From Chaunax sp. Z400 (Eukaryota > Chordata > Actinopteri > Lophiiformes > Chaunacidae), in the NCBI GenBank assembly GCA_037577475.1, contig CM075189.1, positions 12,184,839-12,248,838 on the forward strand: a stretch of 64,000 bases of DNA, written 5' to 3'. The position numbers were made by a program, and so were the translations under genes. The notes under the pieces were generated by a model. It made no database searches, was not told the origin of the DNA, and worked only from the letters and a program-made list of their open reading frames with translations. Of this stretch, positions 49,701 to 59,957 are shown one piece after another (positions within the stretch are counted from its first letter, which is position 1; each line of letters begins with the position of its first letter).

Positions 49701-51590
49701 GTAAACTCCTGCTGCGGTTCAAGTCTGCATTTGATCTGTTTGAAGGATGTCAGCCACTGTGAAAGTGTGGAGGCACTGCTGTACGTGGAGACATTTGTCA
49801 AGGGCAGAGTTTTGTGCACATGAAGCAGATTTAAAAGTTCAAGTTGTAATTGTGTGCTCAAACGACGCGTTGCTCTTGTTTCACTTATTTGAAATGACAA
49901 AGAGTGGGTCTGTTTAAATCCTACACCGACTCAGTCCAGCTCTCTGTCATGAGATGGATAAAGGACGGGTTCAGGATCAGTGAGCGCTTTGCTGCCGTTT
50001 GGATCGGTGCTTTGAGACTCGCCGAGCCTCAGATGGTTTGTTTGTTTCGTTTATCCAGCTTCATCCTCTGAACCGTGGACATTATAAGATGTGTTTGTCT
50101 TAACGGAGGCCTGCTGTTTCATCCCTGACTGGAGCTGCTGCACACAGAACAATCTGTCCTGATTCCAGTAAAGAAGTTCATGTTTGCAGCACTTAATAGA
50201 GGCGTAAATCACAATTTCCATCAACGTACGACATGATCTATTTCCTGGATGGTGATACAGAGAAGTGCTGACTAAGGGTAAAACATCTTGAAGCAGCTTA
50301 GTTGGGGTCTAGGTGACAGATCACAGATCAGTCCCTCTAATCCTAAAACATTTAATTTCTCTGCATATCTGACATTCAGTCTCCTTTCACAGTGAGCCAG
50401 TCATTTGTCTTGGTCTTTCGTGCTGCATTCAGGTGCACCAGGCCCGTGGTGTAAACTGTGCGTTAACTTCTTAGCGTTAAACTAGCCATGTGTTTCCACA
50501 GAAATGCACAATCATTGCATGCACCAGGTTGTTCTGGCTCATCTACAGATGCCTGGTGAAGTAAGTTACACAACGATGACCTGATCTGACATACATGATG
50601 TATCAGAAGTCATTCATAGAGTACTTTCATACTAATACGAGACTTAAAGTCCTTAAACATGGAGCGACAACTCACTCCACAGTCAAAAGGGGCAACAGGT
50701 AACCATGGCAACAAAATTGGAGGTGCTGCTCCAGCATACCAGAGGTCAAGATCCAATCAAACGTCTTTCAAGCTTTTTCCCCCCCACTTTATGTGAAATT
50801 TAAATTTCAGCCTCTATTTTATCCTAAACCCTATTTAAAAAAAAAGTCATAATTTAATTTCAGCCACGTTAACCAAAGACATGATTCACGCCTCATTCAA
50901 ACATCAAACATTTTTATCCACACTGTAAAATGCATGGAACTGTTGTGATTAAGGGTCACAGCTTTTGAAAGGCTGTCTAAAAACATTTTACCACAAATGG
51001 CACTCAATGCAAGCTTTCAGGTGTCATGGCAACAGCACGACATAAAAGAAAAGAGCATGGGACTGGAGCCCATATCCCTTGTGCGACGTGCCGTGCGATT
51101 TGCAGCTTTGTGGAGGTGTTGAACAATATAACGCAGCTGGAAAATATCCTTGTGCAAATAAGGTGGGTATGCCCAGCTGGCTTCAACAGTTAGGTGTCTG
51201 GAAACAAGCTAATGAGCGAAATAATGAAAAGTAAAATCCCGTGTTGACTGAGGCCAAAGTGCTGCTTCCCTAAGCTACTGCTGACAGAATCTGAAAGTCG
51301 AGTTCTTTCTTCATGGTATCCAGGTGTTTGGCTCTGCTGCAATATGTGGCGTTTAATCAGGACTTCATTATGCAGGGGCGACGTTTTGCACACAGATCCA
51401 TGAGGATCTGCCATCCGCAGGGAAAAGGGAAGACAGATGCGAAGCAGTTACGCTCAATTAACCAACACTAATTGGCAAATCTCACCTAAAGACGTTCCCC
51501 CTGTAGAGCCTCCTCCTTTTTACTGCACTGCTGTTAAAGACCTTGTCAATAATTGGGTGTCACTGTCTTGTCAGTCATCTGACAATACGA
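46765..51590. other. Intergenic
   Basis: No gene or transposon recognised in 4.8 kb. A stretch at 49570-49690 ends in a good donor (TTCCA then GTAAGT) but has no convincing acceptor or reading frame. Confidence 0.5.
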
Positions 51591-51791
51591 CAGGGGCGGG
51601 GCCAAAGGGGCACTGGCCCCAGCTGAAATCTGATTGGCCCCTGAAGTGCCCCTGTCCTGTCACTTGTCTGTCTTTTTTTTTCTGTTTGTTTACAACTTGA
51701 ATACTTGACTGTGTCAAGTTTTTCTCCTCTAAACTGTTGTGTATGCTGTAATATAGTATATAAGTATTTTCTTTAATGTAAAAAAAAAAGT
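51591..51791 (-). mobile_element. hAT-like element, 3' half, inverted
   Basis: Begins CAGGGGCGGGGCC (a short terminal deletion relative to the 1596 copy). It then carries the inverse of that copy's GGGGCCAGTGCCCC, CCAATCAGATTTCAGCTG and AGTTTAGAGGAGAAAAACTT segments, and ends in an A run. The opposite terminus is missing. Confidence 0.72.
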
Positions 51792-51958
51792 TTTAATTTA
51801 TATGAAAGAAATCGCAAGATCGTCTATAGCGGCGAATGCTCCTGTTAAGAGTGTGTGCACCTTCCAGACAGAACGCACAATAATTCTTCATGTTTAGAGG
51901 CTGCAGGGAGGATTTCGGCTGCAGGCTTGGGTTGCTGTGAAGCTCCAGACACATTTAA

Positions 51959-52115
51959 CCCTCCTGTTGTGTTTGATTCCTGTTTGGTGTTCCCGATAAA
52001 ATGGCCGCTTCATTCTAGCTGATTATAAATCCATAATAATGCATATATTATCACATAATGTTGTGTTTCATCTTTTTATCAACTCAAGTTCTTGTGAACA
52101 TTACAACTTTTGAAA
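51959..52115 (+). mobile_element. piggyBac-like MITE, left part
   Basis: CCCTCCTGTTGTG follows TTAA (51955-51958). Homology to the intronic copy at 61604 runs through TCCATAATAATG, ATATTATCAC and TCAACTCAAGTTCTTGTGAA, then stops abruptly. Confidence 0.68.
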
Positions 52116-54339
52116 AGAAACAGAACAGAAAGAGAGCAACACACACTGGCTAGCATTAGCTATAGCATGTGTCTCCGTCTCTCTTTGCCCACCTCTTAAC
52201 TTTAGTTGAAGTTTCAGCTTCCTTGTTTTGCAAAATGAACCCTGTCACATCCCATTACCCCCCCGTCTACCTGCTGAGCTTTGTCCTACTCAAGAGACTG
52301 AGAGGGCTTTTGTCCATGGGGAATCATTTTGAATTTGAATATGTGATAGACATACCCAGCTGGAAACGTGTTGTCGGGCTGACTAAAATAGAAGACTCTA
52401 CATCGTCGGGGTCTCCTGTGATCTACATTCATTTATCTGCTTGATTAAGGGTCTATTATTGGCTGTAAGATGAAGCAAAAGTGCTTTAACTGACTGCGAG
52501 CAAGTGATCCAGAAGGGGCAGGTCTGCACCTCCTAAAGCTGGTTTGTGATCTGCCAATAAACACAGAGACGAACATCATGGTGGTGATGTCAGAACGCTG
52601 CTCCTGGGTATAGAGCCATATGGTGTGGATGTATTTTACAATGTCAAAGACAGACGACACGATTGTAATTTCGAATACATGTTGAAGTTCATGTTGATGG
52701 AGTTTGGATCAAGAAGCACTTGGTCTCATCCATCCATCCATGCATCCATGACATGCAGTGGAGGTTTGCTCCCTTCATCCTGTTTTCCATCGTGCACCAA
52801 TCAAGAAAGGCACCATTACCGAGCACATGTAATTTGCGAGAGGCAACAAGCCGTGAAAGAGAATAATCACCTCTGACAACTGGGTGACTTCACCTGTCTC
52901 TTATTTTACCTGGTTATGGACTTGCAGGCTGCATGCATAAAGGCATTTAATTGATCTCTTTGGTTGATATCTGATCTTAAATATGACTTCATTTGCTCTG
53001 TTTTCAATATAAACCCCTTTTAGAAGAAGGCGTCAACGTGAGCTGAACTGGACTTTGACATAAAGTGGAACTGGTATTCCTGGATTCTTCTGCCTCCTTC
53101 TTCTTCCTGGTGCGTCCTGTTGATTTCTTAAGCTTTTTATTCCTGTGCAAGTTATAGCACCATAGATAGAAAAAAAACAACCAAAAAGGTTCTAAATGAG
53201 ATTTGGAGGAACAAAATCAAGACAAGAGATCAGATTAAAAGTGGAATAACAAATAGATTTACCTCATGAGTGAAATGCATAGAAAAGCAATATTTCACAG
53301 ACACAAATTTTAGATTAAAATGTTAAAGTAAAGTCTTATTGAGAGAATTAATTTCAATACGTCTCCCCTGGATTCTTCACCAGTCGCCCGTTTCCGCACC
53401 AATGCTGCCCCCTGGTGGTAAAACGAAACCACTGTCTTTAGTGGTGCAACACTGCCAAATTACATTTTATAAAATATTTCTTATGTGATGTTTAACCGTT
53501 AAATGCATTTCAAACAGTCCCTCTTGAGATCAGACAACACTAAATCCGAAGCAGGAGATAAGGGCAGGAGCCAGATCTAAATCTAAATCTAAGGATCCTC
53601 ATTCAGCTTGAAATGCTCATCAGTATTTTGTGTTATTGTTTTGGTCCTCTTGGATCTGCTGTAGTATAAAAAAGACAGTAGAAGAGGTCTTTGTGTTAAA
53701 TTAAAAGAAAGATGTGACTTTAAACGACCTTAACTGTGGGCTGACTGTGATAAAATAAGTAAAGAGTCACACTCTTTGTTCGGGTCTGGGTTATCACAGA
53801 TCTCGTTTCTCCTTGAAACTAGACTAAATACAAACAGGTTTTTCCTGTCCTTTTTTCAGCCAAAGTTTTTGTAACTATTTTGTCTGAACAAAACATTTAT
53901 GTGTTGTGGCTTCATAAAATGAAAAGAAAAAGCCAGACTCATCTCAGCTTGACCTTAAACATTCCCTTCAGCGTTAATGACGGTAAGTTCCAACGAGCCG
54001 TGGAGTCTCTCATCATCAGGGAATGGAGCTCTAAGGCCAGCAGAGGAGCCGAGGTCTTAAAATCCCTCTGGGTCTTCTCATGAATGAGTTCACGACATTG
54101 CATCAGAGCAGGACAGTCACTTGACATTGGTGGCGTGGCCCCTGGGGAAACTGATAAAGTAGCCGTGGTTACTTTGTCCTGATAATGTGAAAGTCAGACT
54201 CAACTATTGACTGAACTCTGGAGGATTCTCGTTCACCTTGAAACCTGAACCGACTTTTAAACGGAGACTCTTAATGAGACTCCTCAAGTTTATTGGGATT
54301 ATTTTGCCAAATTGCTCGAATTGCTTCCGTTGCCATGTA
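52116..54339. other. Intergenic
   Basis: No recognised gene. A (CATC)n scrap at 52728-52750. At 53940-54080 a plus frame (LSLTLNIPFSVNDGKFQRAV then ESLIIREWSSKASRGAEVLK) looks mildly protein-like and contains a strong donor (GACG then GTAAGT) at 53981, but I cannot assign it. Confidence 0.4.
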
Positions 54340-54490
54340 TTAAAACTCTCGCGAGCTCCTCCTACATACCCGGAAGTTCTGAAAGTGACATATAATCTCT
54401 ACTGGAATATCTCTGGTGTAGCCTAGTAGGATAGACTACTGCGCATGTGCAACCTCCTGCGGATGTAAAGGAGGTACGGAAGTATGTAGG
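54340..54490. promoter_or_regulatory. Compact housekeeping-type promoter motif cluster
   Basis: Within 140 bp: TCTCGCGAG (54347-54355, nine bases of the palindromic CGCG promoter element), CCGGAAGT (54370-54377, ETS/GABP type), TGCGCATGTGCA (54440-54451, one mismatch from the NRF1 consensus), and a second ETS-like ACGGAAGT (54476-54483). This combination marks broad-expression, often bidirectional promoters. Short ORFs start on each side: minus ATG at 54336 (MATEAIRAIWQNNPNKLEESH, 21 codons) and plus ATG at 54572 (MDHPCSHGVDLGSKKDVKK..., 32 codons). Neither is recognised. Confidence 0.45.
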
Positions 54491-54816
54491 TATTAACGGA
54501 TAGACTGTTTTGGACAGACGCATCGGTTTACGTACGTAGAGGGAACATAAATGCGGTTTTAGTAGCTGGACATGGATCATCCTTGCTCTCATGGCGTTGA
54601 TTTGGGTTCGAAAAAGGATGTAAAGAAAACTTTACGACCGTTTCCGAACAAACCACTGCTCAGAATGTGAAAAGGCTCTGGAGTTAGGGAGACCAGCCAG
54701 AGCACCAACACTAAAACATCTAACTTTATGTGGAGGCATTCGGCGAAAAAGTGCCTGATCTGATTTTTAAAAAAAGACACGGATGCAATTTATTTTAAGC
54801 ATTTTACTGAATCAGC

Positions 54817-54874
54817 AGTGAGTACATAAGTACAGTGTACAGTGAGTACATAAGTACAGTGAGTACATAAGTGT
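54817..54874 (+). repeat. Short tandem repeat, 17-bp unit
   Basis: CAGTGAGTACATAAGTA-type unit in about three copies. Confidence 0.85.
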
Positions 54875-55894
54875 GAACCCTTAGTTTTCCCTTGATTTCT
54901 TGCATGTCATAAATAAAGTCCCCATTCTTCATTTAAAGTGAAAACTATTTATATTTTTTTACATCAGAAAACATGGAACAATTTCAAAAATCCTCCTACG
55001 TTACAGACCTTCAATATTTTAGAAGAGCTTTATGATAAACTTCAGGAATTGTTGGTTTTCCTGCAGCAACACTGAGCCGTAATTCCTTTTTATAGCCCCT
55101 CTGTATCGTGGATCTCTAAAAGCATCAATAAATATATAAAGCTACCATTTTCTATCAGCAAGGAAAGAAGAGGCTACGAATAAAATATTAGACATTGCAG
55201 ACCCAAAACAAGCACGTCTCAAGGCCTTAAAGACAATGACATCATTGCATAATGAACAAGTATCACATTTTTTTTACAAACAAAAGAATTAGAGATGAAC
55301 TAATCTGCCGACACTGACACCAGGAACAGGAAATGAAACAGGCCTGAAACAATAAAATGTTCATTCGAGAGATTGTTAATTAAGAGTGTTGTTAAGTTAA
55401 AATCCTGAGTTCATCTTGCTCTAAAACATGACATTTGGATTTGTACTGGATTATTGTCGTGGGATGGGTTGAGATAGTTTCCCTTAGCTCCAGTTCATAA
55501 AGCCTTTTCAGGCGGAACGGAACGTTTAATGGTCGTATAAAAAGTTTGTTACACATTTGTAACAGTTTCATTGTCCGACGTGTAATTACAGTTTTCTGCA
55601 TTCAGTTTGCAACAGTTCAATAATTGTATATTTGTATACAAAGTATTCATGTATGGATGGAAATGGGACATTTGATACTATGTAACAAATTATAATGAAT
55701 TTTAAATTTGACCCACAGAAGAACTGCTGCATCACAAATACCTGGAAAAACAGTAATAAAATGAAACAATACATGTTATGATGTAAAACTGCATATAAAG
55801 TTAGCATATTGTAAATGTAAGAAATATATTTGACCAGTAAAAAAAACATATAAGGACATTTGTTGAATATATTTCTTATTTATTGCATTATACA

Positions 55895-56140
55895 TCATAT
55901 TTTATCATGAGATACGTGACCCTTAGTGTGGGGTACTGCTGGGGTTTTGATACTGGGACATTTTGAGACCAGTAGGAGGTTAACCTGCACCATACACTGT
56001 ACGATTTGAGCCAGAATGTGAGGATCAGGAGCGATCAAAGGCCGATCAACTGCTCTGAACCAGCAGTCGGACGGCCGGATGAATTTCTGATGCGTCAGCA
56101 GAAGCAGAGCCACGAGTCGACTCTTCAAACTCTGAGCCAT
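55895..56140 (-). CDS. Doubtful small ORF, 81 codons, unknown
   Basis: Begins MAQSLKSRLVALLLLTHQKF then IRPSDCWFRAVDRPL. The start context is strong (AGAAAATGG). The first 50 or so codons look protein-like; the rest does not. A CAG/GTTAAC junction after MVQ would be an acceptable splice donor, so this could be a first exon. It matches no family I know and lacks an evident promoter. Chance ORF and decayed retrocopy are the main alternatives. Confidence 0.2.
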   Translation of the reverse strand: MAQSLKSRLVALLLLTHQKFIRPSDCWFRAVDRPLIAPDPHILAQIVQCMVQVNLLLVSKCPSIKTPAVPHTKGHVSHDKI

Positions 56141-58584
56141 TTTCTCTAACTGTGAGAGTTAACTACAAACAGAACGTCTGAAAAGTTCTTCTTCCTCTTT
56201 TGGTTAACAAACTGCCTGAGGGGCGTTCAAACCAATCTTTACTGACAGCTGTCAACAGTCACAGTGTTGAGCGGTCAGGTTGTTTGTGCATCCAGTTTAG
56301 TGTCAGGATAAAAAAAAAGCTACTATAACCCCAAAAATCTCAAGGAGGCAACTCTTGTGCACAGCCGTATAGCAAAAGGTTATAACTGTTTTAATTCATC
56401 CAGTAGTGACACATGCCAGTTTTTTGGGGGGTCACCTAAAGCTTCAACACACCAGCATCCTTCCCCTTAAGGTTTCTGTGTGACAGAGAAACTTCCTGAG
56501 TGTCATGAATATCATGCACCTTCTGAAGTTCTTGATTGAGGACTGAAATATCTGCCCTGGCTTTTCAATGACAAGCCTTTAACATATTAAACAGGTCCCT
56601 CCAGCCTGGGAAGGTTTCAGCTCTGCTCCTCCCAAACTTCACGCAGCCTCCAGCAAAGTAAATACTCCTGAGGATTTAAGGACATCCTGTCTTCTCTCAC
56701 GTAATATTTAATGTTATTTAAAGGTCAAATTACACGACAGTCACTGAGAGCTGCAGGACGGGAAAACGCTTTGTCAGCTGTTCATCAGCGTTTTTTAAAA
56801 GTAAACCCTTTCATTTAATAAGCTGAAACCAGCATTGCTTGAAAAAAACGAAACGATGAATCGATTATCCAGATACATAGCTGGCGACTAATTATTAATC
56901 ATTTTAATTTTAGATTGTGTGACAACACGGCAAACAGAACGTGACGACTTTCTCTGCTCAGGATGTTATTACTCATCTTTACATTAATAGTGCAAAAGCT
57001 GTTTGCCTCTTTTCCTCTGTAGTATAAAAGGTGTCCTGTGATGTTTTGATTTAACAAATAAAAAGTGATTTTATGCTTACATTCACATTTACTCAACAAC
57101 AATCCTTCCTAATAATAAGTCATTTACAAAGACGATCTTTTCAGACCTATTGCAGTGCGTTGTTTGGGTAGCTCGCAGTCTTCTCCTCCTTTTGCTGGTG
57201 TATTACTGCATTTTCCCCGACGCTCTACTGCTTAGTGCACTAGTGTGAAAGTGTCTGCAGGAATAAGTCTGTGTCCTCATGTGTGTTACAAACACGTCAG
57301 ACCCATTTCATTAAAAAGAATTGAATCATTTATAAAGCTCTACAGGAAACCTTTGTCTAAGAACACGATCACATCCTCATGTAGGCTTCAGTATTCTAAA
57401 TGAAGCAAAAATAGAAATGACTGGACCTCAGTAAGGTTTAAAAAATAGAGGTTTGAGTCTCCGACACACAGACATGAGTTGTAGGTTTTACTGGCACCAT
57501 TCCACATCGAATTCAACCAAGTCCAGGAGGCTGATTGGACGTAAATCTCACATGGCATTCACTGCAGAAAAGAGCTTTTCTTTGACCTGAACTTTGCCCC
57601 CATTCATCAGTCAACTGGTGTATTTACCAAGCTTTAGTAACAGAGTCTAAAGCGGCGTCAGTGATGGACAAACTTTATAACGTACTTCACCACAGTGCCT
57701 GTCAGGATGTAAAACCACAGCATGGGCTCAAACTCAGAGCTGAGATCTGTTATAAAGTGACATTCCTCTGCTTTAAAACGGTGAACGTTTGTGTGAAATG
57801 AAGTTGAGGTAAAGAAGATTGTGGATCTAATCTCTGGAATAACAAGAAAAACTGTCCAGTCGTAACAATAAAAGGTGATTCACATGTCAAAGGACCTGAT
57901 GTTTCAAAATTCACAGTGCATGAATTTGTACATTATAAGGCTTCACTAAAGGCACTGCAGTTAGAAATAGAAATTAAACTGATTCTCTGTTGAAGTCAAA
58001 CATTCTCACCCATTATGTCCTGTTCTTTCTTTTTTCTTTTCTAACAATCACATTCATTTACTGCTTTGTAAACAAGATCCGAGTTTTTCCCCCCCCCCAC
58101 AGGAAAAACTAATATTTCCCTTGATTATCGCTGCCATTACAGAAAACCACATTATAGGTACAATTACTGCCCATTCATGTTAGGGCACAGTCTGGCCACG
58201 TCTTACACAATAAATATAATTATCAGAAGACATTTTCAGGTGATTACTTGTGAAGACATGAACAAAACCGAAGCTAGTTTTGCCCAAACAAAGTTAATTA
58301 AGGCTACAATTTACAGAAATCTCCAGGATGGTGATTTATGAGAGAATTATATATTGGATTTGATATAACCTGCAACCTGACTATGAAAGAAAATAAAAGT
58401 TTACAGCAACTCCATGTCATTCAAAATGTTAATAGTGGAGTCAAACTGACACCAGCCTTTAAAAAAATGCACTGTGTTATATAATAGATTTAAATAAGAC
58501 AACTGTACTGCTGTCGTACCTCTACATGACATGTAAAATGCTGCTTTTACCATGTGCTTTGGCTTCATGTCTGTAGGTAAGACT
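56141..58584. other. Intergenic, 3' of the slc26a1-like gene
   Basis: AT-rich DNA with a C10 run at about 58090. No feature recognised. Confidence 0.5.
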
Positions 58585-59016
58585 TAAAGGAACAGTTCAC
58601 CTAAAAATGAAGATTTAGTCATTAATGACTCACCCCGATGCCGATGAAGTCAGGCGAAGTTTTTAAGCCCACAACATATATTTCTGGAGCACAACAGCCT
58701 TGCAGCATTCTCCTAACCTACAGAAGGAGATGGGGATGGGACCACAAACAAATATAAAATGACTCCAGCAGCCGCGAGATCTCAAAAATGATTCAAAAAG
58801 ACGTTATTTATACCGTTTTTTTTTAAAGCTGAAACGGTAGCCTCTAAGCTAAAATGCTAGCATTCGCCCCATTTGGAGAAGGTGCGATGCCTTCATATCT
58901 GTGTTTACCTGGAAGTTACAAGCACCCACCTCAGAGCGGGGGGGAGACAGTGATGCACACTCATCATCATGGAGGTGAGTCGATAATGAATGTATTTTCA
59001 TTTTTGGGTGAACTTT
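58585..59016 (+). mobile_element. MITE with GTTCACC-type terminal inverted repeats, next to slc26a1 stop codon
   Basis: The left end TTAAAGGAACAGTTCACC is followed by TAAAAATGAA; the right end TTCATTTTTGGGTGAACT is its inverse. It is about 430 bp long with no ORF of its own. The right end lies about 140 bp beyond the transporter's stop codon, so the 3' UTR of that gene probably runs into or through the element. This terminus type is abundant in fish genomes. Confidence 0.75.
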
Positions 59017-59158
59017 GAGCAATAAATACACTCTGGAAGGCATTCGCTGTAAGGGATGCTTCTCTGTAGCATGCAAGGCACATTGGTAATAACGGACTAA
59101 AGCATTACGTAAGATGTAAACTGCATAGATGTAAACAGATATTTGGACAGAGATGCTT
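59017..59158 (-). other. Immediate 3' flank / likely 3' UTR of the slc26a1-like gene
   Basis: Follows the TGA stop on the minus strand. No canonical AATAAA was seen on the minus strand in this stretch, so the cleavage site must lie further on, inside or beyond the MITE. Confidence 0.4.
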
Positions 59159-59957
59159 TCAGCATTTGCTGTCACAATCTCCGTTAGCAGCCGAGAGGCT
59201 TTGGACGTAACTGACGGCGTCTGCGATGGTGAAGAATTTGGTTTTGTTCTCTCCTCCATCGCATCCTTTTTTGTTCTGATAGTATCCCCCTCTTTCTAGA
59301 TCCTCCAGGACAGATGAATTACACTGGGCCAGGACAACGCTGACCCCCAGGTCTCCGTAGTCTTTGCGGACCTCTTTCAGAGCATTCACTCCAGCAGTGT
59401 CTAAAAACGAAATAGCGCTGCAGTCGATCACCAAGCTGCGGCAGGAAGATTTCAAGAAGGTTACGGTCTCGCCGGCAGCCTCCCTCTCTTCTGACTTCAT
59501 GTTTGCGGCTCCTCCATCCTCTCCCTGTTGTAGGTTCTTCTTCTTGAACTTAATACGCCGGGTTCTCTCCTTCTCAGGATCGAGCCCCACACAACTGAAG
59601 AGAGATTTTTTGAACAAGCTCTGGTTGGCATAATAGATCGGAGCCTCGTATCTAAAAACCGCCACTCCAGGGTGTGTTTGAAGGCCACGGTAAGACGACA
59701 TGTCGTCGTAATGCTCCCTGGTTGTAGCCCGGCCGAGCTCCAGGACCCGGGCTCGCTGGGTTCGGCCCAGGACGCAGAACGCCGACGCCAAGACTCCCAC
59801 GAGCAGACCCAGCTCCGTGTTGACCAATGCCGAGGTCGCCATGGTGATCAACCAGATGGAGGCGTCGATGCGGTTGACACGCCACATGCGAGGAATGTCG
59901 GTGAACTTTTCGAACGCTCCACGGAGGTTTACCACAATGATGACGGCTAACACGCAC
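59159..59957 (-). CDS. slc26a1: slc26a1-like terminal exon D: last membrane segments and STAS domain
   Basis: A 799-nt last exon after the acceptor CTGCCCAG. It encodes CVLAVIIVVNLRGAFEKF, the last hydrophobic stretch IWLITMATSALVNTELGLLV, the linker GRTQRARVLELG, and the cytoplasmic STAS domain. A basic/acidic insert of about 40 residues (KERTRRIKFKKK to EEREAAGE) splits the STAS domain, as in other SLC26 proteins. The stop is TGA. The C-terminus is DSKC rather than the hydrophobic end expected for a canonical class I PDZ ligand. The terminal ORF could be read about 8 codons further upstream, but those bases belong to the intron's pyrimidine tract. Confidence 0.94.

Noticed and set aside
53880..54083. 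67-codon plus-strand ORF
   Set aside because: Mildly protein-like but without a known match. The strong donor inside it at 53981 would truncate it, and no promoter or acceptor defines it. Kept only as a note in the intergenic entry.
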